Assembly (NCBI GenBank): GCA_025558095.1
Contig: JAIVFI010000023.1
Span: forward strand, 620,001 to 684,000
From: Hyaloraphidium curvatum
Taxonomy: Eukaryota; Monoblepharomycota; Hyaloraphidiomycetes; Hyaloraphidiales; Hyaloraphidiaceae
Length of the DNA: 64,000 nucleotides
Reading direction: 5' to 3'
The notes under the pieces are model-generated. The model was not told the DNA's origin. It saw only the letters and a list, made by a program, of their open reading frames with translations, and did no database searches. The position numbers and the translations under genes are program-made. Positions 30,694 to 40,200 of the stretch are shown here, in pieces; the first letter of the stretch is position 1, and the number at the start of each line of letters is the position of its first letter.

Positions 30694-31698
30694 CTACATC
30701 TTCGAAACCGCGAACCTCCCCACCGCGTACGAAGGTCTTTCCCGCACCCGTGCGAGGTAATCCACGACGGCCTGGTGCTTTCCTGCACGATCGTGAGCAA
30801 GGTGATCGGCCCGAAGAGCAGTGCGCGCCCACCATTGCCCCATATCCGCCCCTCGTACCCGTGGAGCACCATGACGTCGAACGTCGTCACCGCGCAGGCA
30901 TCTGCGATGCTGCGGAAGCAATGCAAGTCAGGTCAAATCCCAACGTAGTAGGATAGGCCAGCAACCAACGTGAATTCGGGTCCGCAGATGAAGTCCCGTC
31001 GCGGATCCTTCCCATCGGCGAGCAGGATCCCCTCGATTTCCGACACAATCAGCTCCGCCTTGTCCGTGCCCCACGGAGGTCCCAGCTTGACGGCATCGGC
31101 AACTTTGGCCTTGTTCTGAGGCCGACCAGAGGAACTGTTCAGGCGACCGGCCAAGGCGACACCTCCCGGCGTGTCCCACCACAGCCATCCGCTCTCGGTA
31201 CTTTTCCTTGAGCACGGGATCGGTGGCCTTCGCCAGCATCGCGGCGGCCGCCTCCGCCCTCCCCCTCCACTTGTCCAGCTGCTGTTCCCTCGCCGCATCC
31301 CCCGCCGCCGCGAAACCGGCGTGCATGTACCCCAGATCCCCGTCGTAGAACCTCCGCACGAACGCCTCGGCCTTGGCGCCGCCCAAAGAAGGCTTGCGCC
31401 GCGCGCAGTATGAGAGCATGTTCCGCGACTCGGTGATTGTCTCCCCCCCGGGGAGCACCAGCGTCGGCACCGTGCCCGCCGGGTTCACGCGCAGGTAGTC
31501 CGGCGACGCGTTGTCGCCCCGTCCGAGGTCGATCAGGCGGGAATCCCAGGCGAGGCCGGCCTCGGCGAGCGCGATGCGCGCGACGGCGGAGAAGAAGGAG
31601 GCAGCTGGGGAGCGTCAGACGCGCCGCCGGACCGGGCACCGCGGAGGAGGGTGCCTACAGAAGTGGTAGAGGACAAAAGCGGGAGTGTTTGGAGCCAT
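30694..31698 (-). CDS. glutathione S-transferase
   Basis: Five exons (31659-31698, 31180-31604, 30970-31115, 30833-30909, 30694-30782) sum to 258 residues. The start MAPNTPAFVLYHFSASFFSA is assembled across intron 31605-31658. The thioredoxin-like domain shows ARIALAEAGLAWDSRLIDL, VNPAGTVPTLVL with the cis-Pro, and ETITESRNMLSYC for the gamma-Glu site. The helical domain ends EFTIADACAVTTFDVMVLHG, built only after removing intron 30910-30969, then HQAVVDYLARVRERPSYAVG. The Ser in HFSASFFS is a candidate for activating glutathione. GSTs conjugate or isomerise electrophiles. Position next to the monooxygenase, SDR and SnoaL-like genes suggests a shared detoxification or catabolic role. Confidence 0.88.
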
Positions 31699-32084
31699 CT
31701 TCGGGGTGGGAGACCGCAGAAAGGTGCAATGTTTACAAGGCACGCGTGCTTTGCCCGCTCGCTGCGCTCGCTCCGCAAGCGCACTTGCCTTGGCGCTGGC
31801 GCGCAGCCTTTAGGCCTTCATAATTAGATTTAACTCATAAATTGTTTTCGTCCGGATATACTATGGCATGCGGAACGATGATGCCATCGGCGCCCAGGTC
31901 CTTGCACGCATTTTGCAATCGGGACCGCCGGCGGCGCTTTGCAAAGGGAAGAACGGCGCCATCTTTCTGTTACAAAGATGCAGGATCATCGTCCGAGACT
32001 GTGAAACCATTTTGGCCCGTGCCAGGTTTGCGACAGGTTGGGAAGGACATGCATCGCCAGGCAGGAATCTGCAGACGCATTTCA

Positions 32085-32384
32085 CGTCATCCACGGATAT
32101 GAATGCGGCGTCCAGGATCGCTGAAGGGTGCCGTCGGGGTGCAGTTCAGTCCAGGAGCCCGAAGTCGATCACCCGCCCTTCGGGAGGGCCTGTCACGGCA
32201 GAGCGGGGCATGGAATGGCAGAGCAACGTGCTTATCGTCATCCACGGGATATAAATGCGGCGTCCAGGACCGTCGAAGGGTGGCCGTCGGGGTCCAGTTC
32301 CGTCCAGGAGCCCAAAGTCGATCACCCGCCCTTCGGGAGGGCCTGTCACGGCAGAGCGGGGCATGGAATGGCAGAGCAACGTAC
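32085..32384. repeat. 151-bp direct tandem repeat, two copies
   Basis: Copy 1 spans about 32085-32235 and copy 2 about 32236-32384. Both run from CGTCATCCACGG through ATGCGGCGTCCAGGA to GGCAGAGCAACGT, with a near-identical core around GTCGATCACCCGCCCTTCGG. A few substitutions and one or two indels separate the copies. Each copy contains a short palindrome, CCCTTCGGGAGGG-like. Not obviously coding. Confidence 0.85.
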
Positions 32385-32589
32385 TTTTTGTTATCCGCTT
32401 ACAAACTTGCGTCGGGTAAAGTCGCCGAACGGTGTGGTCGCCAGTCTGACGGCGCTGGGGACGTTGGTCAGCTTCAGACCTCGGGAGACAGTTCGGCCCG
32501 GGAGGTAGCAGGGCGACCATGCATCATAGCTTCCGTCGCATAGCTTGCTCGCGCTAGACGATAGAGCACCACTTCTAGGCATTAAACGG

Positions 32590-32838
32590 TGATCAGATCT
32601 GGAGAGCTTGGTGACTGGGCAGTGCATTGCGTCCCTGATCTATTGCGGGCCAGAGTGCCAGGCCAAGGACTGGCCGATTCACAAAAAGCTATGCCAGCCT
32701 CGCTCGAAAGTAAAGGAAGAAGAGGCACCCGATTCTGGAGCCCCGAAGGAAGAACTTGGTGTTGCCGCTGAGCTCGATCCGGATCCTTCCGACCTTGCCT
32801 CGAAAACAGCGAGCACAGGGGCCGACCGGAAACTGTAG
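32590..32838 (+). pseudogene. truncated MYND-finger fragment
   Basis: The frame reads IYCGPECQAKDWPIHKKLCQ, the second half of a MYND finger (YC-x3-CQ-x3-W-x2-H-x3-C), followed by a Glu/Asp/Pro-rich tail to the stop at 32836-32838. The first zinc-binding half (paired CxxC motifs) is missing; only one upstream Cys (GQCIAS) is present. Just upstream, ATTAAACGGTG matches the sequence at the frameshift of the MYND gene at 17772-18532, so the two are probably related. It could be a 3' exon of an unmodelled gene instead of a remnant. Confidence 0.45.
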
Positions 32839-32979
32839 ACATCCAGCATCAGCGTAATGTATAACGCATATCTACCGCCAATCTGCCAAAATGCGTGTGG
32901 ATGACCGTCCTTGGGGAGGGATCCGCTCAGGGTGCCCCGCCTGCTGACGGACCCTTGAAGAGCGGCCTTTCCATTCCCC

Positions 32980-34302
32980 ATGGAGACCCCGCAGCGCGTG
33001 CCTACCGGGACCATGCCCGAGTCGCCGACGTCGCCGGGCCGCGCGGACCGGCTGCTGTTGCGCCGGGCGCTGCGCGACCTCGCCCGCGGCGCCCTTTTCG
33101 CCCACCGGCCAGTCCTCGTGGCCGCCTGCGACCGCGCCGCCAAGGCGCTGCCGAAAGACCTCAAACCGGCACAGGCCGACGTCGACCTTTTGGCGTCGGC
33201 TCTGCACGCCCTGCAGGCGGACGCGCACTCTCACGGCGTCGCGGACCTCCCAACCTTCCTGAAAGGCAACGCCTTGGTGCCCGAAGGCGTGGATCCCGAG
33301 GGTCTGGCTGTCCTGCTGCGGACCGAGGATGCTGCCACCGCTCTGAGGGAGCGCCTCGCCGGCGCAACGCTTTCGGAGCTGGCCGCCCGCTCGCTGTTCG
33401 ATCCGGACGACGAGGACGGAGACAACGCGTCGGAGGCCTCCGAATCCCACATCAACCGGCTGCGGGGCGTCACAAGATCGGTCTCGGCTTTCCTCTCGCT
33501 CGCTGCCGACGTCAGCAAGAAGGCCTACCCAAAGGCCAAGGTCGCGGCAACCGCAATCGACAAATGGACGGCCGTCCTATCTTACACCGTACCCCTCCTG
33601 GTCGCCCTCTTTGTTGTCTTTGAGTTTCTGCCTCGCTCCATCCAGCCGCAGGCACTGGTGCTCCTGCTCTCAGTCGCCTTTCTCCGGCGCTCGACCTGGC
33701 TCCTTTCGGGAAAGCACTCAGGCCTCGCCGAGCTCGCCCTCGTCATCCTCCTGGGCGCCTGGTTCCTGTACGTCACTTCCCCCTCGGAATCCGACCCACC
33801 CACCTTGGCTACTCTCAAATCCACCGCCCGCTGGCCCGCCGAGCGCTCCGCCGCCCTCGCGTACCGGATCTCGGCCTCGGTCGCGGACACCCTCGGCATC
33901 GACGACCTCGTGGAGCTCGGCGACCGCGCCGCGGATGCCGCTTACGATGCCGCCAGGAGAGCGGTCCAGGCCACGGTGCCGCAGCTGGAACGGATCGGCG
34001 AGGTGCTCTCCAATGTCCAGGAGGCGCTCTCGCAGTTCAACACGACGGCCATCGGGGAAATGGCCGAGGACGCGGGCGAGGCGATGATGGACATGGCCAA
34101 GTCGGCTGGGAGCGCGGTTGCGGATGCCGTGAGCGACGTGGTGCCGGACGCGGTGGAGGAGATGGCCAAGGAGGCCTTCAACGACGCGGCCGAGTTCGTG
34201 GACGACGTGGGGGACGCGATCGCCGAGGGCGTGCAGGACATTGGCGAGGTGGCGGGGGGTTGGATCAAGGGGATCGGGCGGATGTTTGGACGAGGGTCGT
34301 GA
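32980..34302 (+). CDS. integral membrane protein with C-terminal amphipathic repeats
   Basis: A single exon of 440 residues. Residues ~20-180 are helical and soluble ([20 protein letters not shown]). Three hydrophobic segments follow ([47 protein letters not shown]). The last ~150 residues form a long amphipathic helix with Ala/Asp/Val repeats ([40 protein letters not shown]), similar in style to apolipoprotein or LEA repeats. No family recognised. A membrane-shaping or tethering role is possible but speculative. Confidence 0.6.
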   Translation: METPQRVPTGTMPESPTSPGRADRLLLRRALRDLARGALFAHRPVLVAACDRAAKALPKDLKPAQADVDLLASALHALQADAHSHGVADLPTFLKGNALVPEGVDPEGLAVLLRTEDAATALRERLAGATLSELAARSLFDPDDEDGDNASEASESHINRLRGVTRSVSAFLSLAADVSKKAYPKAKVAATAIDKWTAVLSYTVPLLVALFVVFEFLPRSIQPQALVLLLSVAFLRRSTWLLSGKHSGLAELALVILLGAWFLYVTSPSESDPPTLATLKSTARWPAERSAALAYRISASVADTLGIDDLVELGDRAADAAYDAARRAVQATVPQLERIGEVLSNVQEALSQFNTTAIGEMAEDAGEAMMDMAKSAGSAVADAVSDVVPDAVEEMAKEAFNDAAEFVDDVGDAIAEGVQDIGEVAGGWIKGIGRMFGRGS

Positions 34303-34546
34303 TGTCCAGCACGGAGAGCAAGCGGAGGAACTGGAGAGGCTTGGGGCATTGGAACGGGAGGAAACAGCAGAAGTCGATACCAGCACACCAGACAGGAACG
34401 CATCTTGGCTATTCCTCTTGTACGATACGCTCTTTGATTACAGCTTGTTGAGATCAGTGAAATTCACACAGGTTTGCCTCGATCGCGAGGCGCATCGAGT
34501 CACAAGCCGTCCACCCCTCCGCGTCGCCATCGCCCGCCCCGCCGCC

Positions 34547-35885
34547 ATGCAGATCTTCGTCAGGACCCTCACCAACAAGACCATCACCCTCCTCGTCGGC
34601 GCCGAAGAAACGGTCGACGAGCTGAAGGCGAAGATTCACGAAAAGGAGGGCGTCCCGCCGCACGAGCAGCAGCCGCCGCCTCGGTCTCCACCGCCCAGCC
34701 GCCCGCCCACCCCCGCTCAGCCGCGCCCGCGCCGTCCAACTTGCCGTACTCCATCGTGCCTGCGCCGCCGCCGAATATCTGGCCCTGCCGCAGAAGATGG
34801 GAGGGGCGGGGTGGGCTACAGCCGAGGGGTGCCGCCGACCTCCCACCCCTCCCGGCACGTCTCCCGCGCCAGCCCCGCCCGCGCAGCGCAATGGAGCGCG
34901 TCCTCCGAGCCACGTCGGGGGTCTGCGTGCCTCGGACGCGGTCGGTCTGTGGGGGCTGCCCCTCGGGGGTTTGGGCGTGCGCACCGCCCCCCTCCGCACG
35001 CCCGCAACGCTCCCCGGCCATCACAACGGGCAGTGGGCATTTTTGAAATCTGACACCACTTTTGGCGTGGAACAGACCCCCTGCGGTCACGTTGCGGGGT
35101 CGTCCGGGCCCGTACGATGCGTTGCGGCCGAGAAATGGGCGAAGTCCGAAACCCCGAGCTAGCAGGTAGCGGCGGGGGTACGGGCCTGCCTGCGGCGCGG
35201 GTACGTGCCCGCTGACGCGGGGCTCGCTGGCGCTCGCGGGGCCGCTCCGCGGCAAAGCTAGCAAGGGAGCCAGCGCCGGGGACGCGGATCAGACTTCCGC
35301 AGCGCAAGTTAGAGTCGTGTCCGTTCGCGCACCGATGTAGAGTCACAGCGGTGCCAGCGAGGTCGGGGAAGCAGCTCCAGGACGGGTGGAAGCTCACTGG
35401 TGAGCAGTTGAAAGCGTCGAATTACGTGCCGGTGGGCCTGGGGTGTGCGGCGGACTGTGATCGACCGCTGACCTGTCGGTCGCCCCCCGTATCTCGCGCC
35501 TTGCGGCTAATGCCACCATCGCGACGACCACAGACTACGCCATCCGCAATGACTCGACGCTGCACCTGGTGCTGCGCCTGCGGGGCCGCGGAGTGCAGAT
35601 CTTCGTCAAGACCTTGACCGGAAAGAGCATCGGCTTCAACGTCGACCTCGCCAAGGACACCGTCACCGACCTCAAGGTGCGGACCTTGCTCTGTTACACT
35701 GCGTCTTGAGGAGCGACTGACTCATGCTGCAGCGGATGATCGACAAGAGGGAGGGTATCCCCGTTGAGCAGCAGCGCCTCATCTACGGGGGCAAGCAGGT
35801 CCAGGACAACGTCATGCTGGCCGACTACGGGGTCCTGAAGGAATCGACGCTCCACCTCGTGCTGCGCCTGAAGGGAGGGCTCTAA
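34547..35885 (+). CDS. degenerate polyubiquitin, two diverged units
   Basis: Exons 34547-34683, 35362-35399, 35534-35676 and 35733-35885 sum to 156 residues, two ubiquitin units in tandem. Unit 1 starts [20 protein letters not shown], has [11 protein letters not shown] and ends LHLVLRLRG then RG instead of the Gly-Gly junction. Unit 2 starts [20 protein letters not shown] (Met1 replaced), has [20 protein letters not shown] and ends LRLKGGL. Lys48 is kept in both; Lys6 and Lys63 are lost in unit 1. The introns 35400-35533 and 35677-35732 are well supported. The first intron (about 34684-35361, 678 nt) is by far the longest here and its junction is the weakest: it yields [11 protein letters not shown] where ubiquitin has RLIFA, right in length but not in sequence. 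Confidence 0.72.
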
Positions 35886-36159
35886 GAAGGGTCCATATAC
35901 AACACGAGTGATTCGAAGGAAAGCCTTGTACTTGGAGGAAAAGACCTCGATCGGAGACGGCGCATGTGCGACTGGCCATACGATCCCGCATTCCAGCATC
36001 TTGATAAGCTCCGCAGCGAGATTGGCGTTCGTCCGGCTTGTCTTTAAAGCAGCGGCCGTGTTTCTGTGTCGAACGAGAGGCGAGAGACGCGGCTTGTTGA
36101 CCAGATTCGCGTCGGCTCTCAATCCTCATCTTCATCTGCGCCTGCACGTCCCGTGCGCG

Positions 36160-37023
36160 ATGGAGGCCACCGGCGCGGCATGTCCGGAAGAGCTCGAAGA
36201 ACCAACGCTCAGCTCGCTGCCCACGGAATTGCTGTACCAGGTCCAAGGATGGCTCCCCCTCGCTCCGCTCTTGCGGTTCGCCGCGACGTCGCGTCGCGCG
36301 CGCCAGAACACCTTCGAGGCGTGCGATCCCTCTCTCTGGCGTGACAAGCTCGATTTCTACGCGTCGCAGTGGGCCGATGGCAACGGGAGCGTACGAGGGC
36401 GCCTGGAGCGCGTCGACGACGCGTGCTTCCTCGGCATCTTGAGCCGCATCGCAACCAAACCGCGATTAGGCATACGGAGCGTTGTCTTGGACTATACGCC
36501 GGTCACTCGGCGCACTTTGGACGCCTTGCTCCAGCTGCTGGACGCTCCGGGTTCCTCCCTGTCGCGGATATCGCTGCACGCCTGTTCCGGCGTGTTCTTT
36601 TCCGAGCTCGAGCTCGCGGACCTTCTCCTGCGACCTATTTTGAAGCTTGGCGTCCTTGGGACCCACTTGATCAGCACGGACACCTACTCGCAGTCCGTCA
36701 TAGAGCTCGTTGATGGGTTCCAGCTGAACCACCCCACGGGACCAATCGACCTGGCACGGTTCGACCATGCGGTCGGCTCCATGTGCCATCCCGCGCTACT
36801 GCTCCCCGCTTGCTCCCTCTGCGGCTCAACGGAACCCAGGAAGCCCCCGCACGTCGAGAGGGACGCCTGCCCCCGTTGTGCGCGCAGAGGGCACGCGTGT
36901 GGAGACAGGTGGCGATGCAAAGTGGGAGGTGGGCGGTGTAGGCGCGCTGGATGCGGCAGGAGGACTGGGTGCGGGTCCTGCGGGGAAGTGGGATGCCTTG
37001 TCCACGGATGGCCGGCGGTGTAG
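36160..37023 (+). CDS. F-box protein with C-terminal cysteine-rich region
   Basis: A single exon of 287 residues from MEATGAACPEELEE. The F-box is clear: LSSLPTELLYQVQGWLPLAP, LLRFAATSRRARQNTF, then PSLWRDKLDFYASQW. A middle region (RSVVLDYTPVTRRTLDALLQ) resembles LRR-like strands. The C-terminus has several CxxC pairs (CSLCGS, CPRCARRGHAC, CGSCGEVGC) that could bind zinc. Presumably an SCF substrate adaptor. The start is set at the first Met before the F-box; the frame is open upstream into the 3' flank of the ubiquitin gene. Confidence 0.75.
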   Translation: MEATGAACPEELEEPTLSSLPTELLYQVQGWLPLAPLLRFAATSRRARQNTFEACDPSLWRDKLDFYASQWADGNGSVRGRLERVDDACFLGILSRIATKPRLGIRSVVLDYTPVTRRTLDALLQLLDAPGSSLSRISLHACSGVFFSELELADLLLRPILKLGVLGTHLISTDTYSQSVIELVDGFQLNHPTGPIDLARFDHAVGSMCHPALLLPACSLCGSTEPRKPPHVERDACPRCARRGHACGDRWRCKVGGGRCRRAGCGRRTGCGSCGEVGCLVHGWPAV

Positions 37024-37283
37024 CCTGTCGAAGGATGACGCAAAGGTTAATCGAACAGAGGTCTTTCATCTCTCGTTATGCACTAGAATTCCATCTACCA
37101 GGACTTCTGAACTTGTGTGAGAATGTCAGTTGCGTGACGCCTTCAACTCCACCCCGCGAGCACAGCACGAGCAACTGCCCCACAGCGTCTCCACCGGCCT
37201 CGCTTCGACGTGAAACGCGTCCCTGGTACCCTTCTCTGTCGTCGGAAGCAGCAGGAACTCCCTGTGCCGGGTCGGAGTCCGGA

Positions 37284-40200
37284 ATGCCGAGCTCCGACGA
37301 AGCTCCGGCGGCGAGCACGCGCTGGCCAGTCGACCGCTTTCCTTCTCTCCCGAGGTCGGAGGCGGACCTGAAAGCGATTCTCCGGGATGAGAACTACGCT
37401 GGCAGGCTGAGCTTGGCCTCGAAGCTGGGCTTGGAGGTGGGTCCGGGCCCTGAACCTCGCTTCGTTGGCCCTGAAGTCACCTTCGGCCGCGCAGTTCCGC
37501 AATGACCCCTCGTTGCTGCATTCGCACCTCATTCCCCTGCTCAATGACCTCTTGGCCACAAGTCTATTGCCCGACACCGTGCCTCTCCTGCAGCGGGCGG
37601 ACCCTGCCGCGCCGACAGAAGCCGAAGACGACGGATTCGTCCTCGCCGAAGCCGAAACCAAGAAGGAGGACGCTGGCCCGCGTGTGGTGCAGACCAAGCT
37701 CCGGCATCCGCAGACCAACGCGTCGCTGAGGTTCCATGAGCGCGAGCTGGGCATCACCGTGCTCTCGATGAGCCTCCCCGAGCGACCGGCGCCGGAGCTC
37801 GCCGACATCGTGCTGCGGGAGCTGCACCACCCGAGCATGACGGCCAAGGCTCGAGTCGTCGGGGCTCTGGTTTCGATTTCGGGCTCGGTGGACCCGGAAA
37901 GACTGAAACTCGCGTTCGACGAGTGCGTTCCGCGAGTTCGCCGAATGTGCGTGGAAGCCCTGCGTTCCGCCTCCAAGTGGTCCGTTCTGGACGCGGTCGA
38001 GCCGAAAGCGGATGGCAGCTCCTGGAACGTGAGTTTCTGACCCTTCGTCGTGCCGTTGGGTAGCTCACAATGCCCACGTCAGGCGGCGCCGGTCATCCGA
38101 GGTGTTCCTTTGCTGGTCCAGCTCCGCGAAGCTCTCTCTGCGGCATCCTCCTCTTCGGACCCGAAAGCACTCGATGCCGCCTGGGCCGAATTTGACTTGC
38201 TCCGAGCCGCAAACGACAAGGACAGGCGGTCGGCCGGGGTCTTTCCATTCCCCATTTCAAGGCACCTGGTGGATCCAGCGATCGTCACAGATCCTGCCAC
38301 GAAGCCGTTCCCTGTGGAGCTCCTCGACATTGCGCTCGAGCACCTCCCGCGCAGGACCATCTCCGTCGTTTCGGGCACCGTCAATGACGCGTCGGCTCCC
38401 CGCAAAGCCTTCGAATTTTGCCTCCTTCCGAGCCTCGTGGAGGCCTACCTCCCCCTCTTGGTTAGGAGTGATCCCCTGCGCACTTCAGAACTGATTTGCC
38501 GGACCATGATTCGCGCTGTCCCGACGCCGCCGGACGCGACGCCGCTTTCGGTGAGCCGAAAGGATCTGAACCTGGCCATTGACGTTCCGGAGGGCTTTGT
38601 TGGCAATGCCAAGAGCGACAACTTCTGGAAGCGGCGCACCGCGGCCGAACTTAAGGCGCTCGACGAGCTCGAAGCGTCTGGCGAGGACGCGAGCGGGACG
38701 GCGAAACTGGGGGACGCTTCGGGCACCCTGGGACTCAAGCGGGTTCTGTTGGCAGCACTGGACGCCGGACGCGAACGTCACGGGCTGCTGCGCTCCGGGG
38801 CCCTCGAGCACGACGACCTGATCAGGTTGCTCTCGTGCATGAGGGGGCGCGACATCCTGGATGTCATTGAGCACGCCGAGCAGACGCTATCGAGGCTCGC
38901 CGCTCAGGACGGCCGGCCCGCGAGCTGGTCGCACTTGATAGGCTTTTTCTCCGCGTCGCTGGAAGTCCTCGCTCCGCGCCTGCTGGGGACGTCCAAGTTC
39001 GGCAGGACGGAGGGCCGTGGGTTCTTCTCCAATCTCTGCCGCCGGGTTGCTTCGTGGATGCTGGGAGACGATTCGATTGCCATGCTGCGAAAGGAGGTGT
39101 CCTCGGAAGCCAACTCCGGGTCGCCGACCGACCGCGACCCGAAGATGCGCTCCAAGTTCGCCTCCCTTTGCTGGAGCAGGATTGACGGATCAGTCTTGGG
39201 TCCGATCTTGTCTACCTTCGGGAATGGGAGGGAGCGCTACCCTGCCGTTGTTCAGTCTGTGTTCGCGAGACTGCTGGAGCTCCACCGGAGGGACACGGCT
39301 TCGGGCATCTCGAGCTCCGCCCTCCCGAACGCAATGCCTCGGATCCTACGCGCCCTGGCTCCCATTGGACAGGGCGTCTACGCCCGATCCGACATGGTTT
39401 TGGCGAACGACGCGGGCCTGGAAGCCGTCGATGCCAGGGAACCTTGGAGCAATGCCGAGGCTTTCGAGTTCGCCAAGAATGTCCGACCCATGGCAGCTGG
39501 TGCGGAGTCGCTAATCGACAACTTGGAATGGTGGACACAGCTGTCGAAAGACCTCGTGCTCGATCAGAGGCTCGGGCTTTTCGGATCTGCAGACCTTCTC
39601 GGTTTGCCCGCGTTGTTTCATGTCGACATTGCGAAGGGTCGCCAGCGCCCCGCATGGCGTGATACCGTCGTGAACGTGCTGGAGATGGCAGACGGCGATC
39701 GGCCCGCGCAGACCCGGGTCGCGGAGGCCTGGCTCGCAGGGAGGGAGGTTTCAGAGATGGGTGGCCTCGGCGCCGTTTCTGACATCGCAAGGTAGGAAAT
39801 CGTCCACCTTTTGTTGGTCTGCTGACTCTATCGTGATCCCTTCCAGCTATCTGGACATCTCCAAGGCTCAGAACCGCAGCTACATCGCGACAACCTTCTT
39901 CGCCTCTCGATCCTTCGAGGACCGAATCCTCGGCATCTGGGCGCTCCTCCGTGCAACATATAGGGCGTCGAATCCCGTCGAGACGGCGGCCACGCTGCAG
40001 TTCCTCATCCCCAAGCTTCGCAACGAGATCCAGCCGAACCTCGTCCGGGTGCCACCTGCCTTCTACCTGGACTCGGTAGCTTCGGTTCAGATTCTCGCTT
40101 CCCACCGGACCGTGGCGGGCGTGTATCTGCCCGATCTCTGGTTTCCACGGGCTGCGTCGCGCGAGGAGCAGACCCAGCTGGCGAAGCTCTGGCTCGAGAT

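Larger units (their letters stand above)
31699..32979. other. gene-poor spacer with repeats and a MYND remnant
   Basis: It holds an AT-rich patch near 31811-31862, the two-copy 151-bp tandem repeat (32085-32384) and a truncated MYND-like coding fragment (about 32590-32838). I see no intact gene. Confidence 0.5.

Noticed and set aside
31741..31800. GCTCGCTGCGCTCGC-type palindromic element as a mobile-element end
   Set aside because: Short, single, without target-site duplication or a transposase nearby.
34584..35264. A 226-codon minus-strand frame inside the ubiquitin intron
   Set aside because: No domain, Arg/Gly/Pro-rich, overlaps the unit 1 exon; treated as part of the insert rather than a gene.
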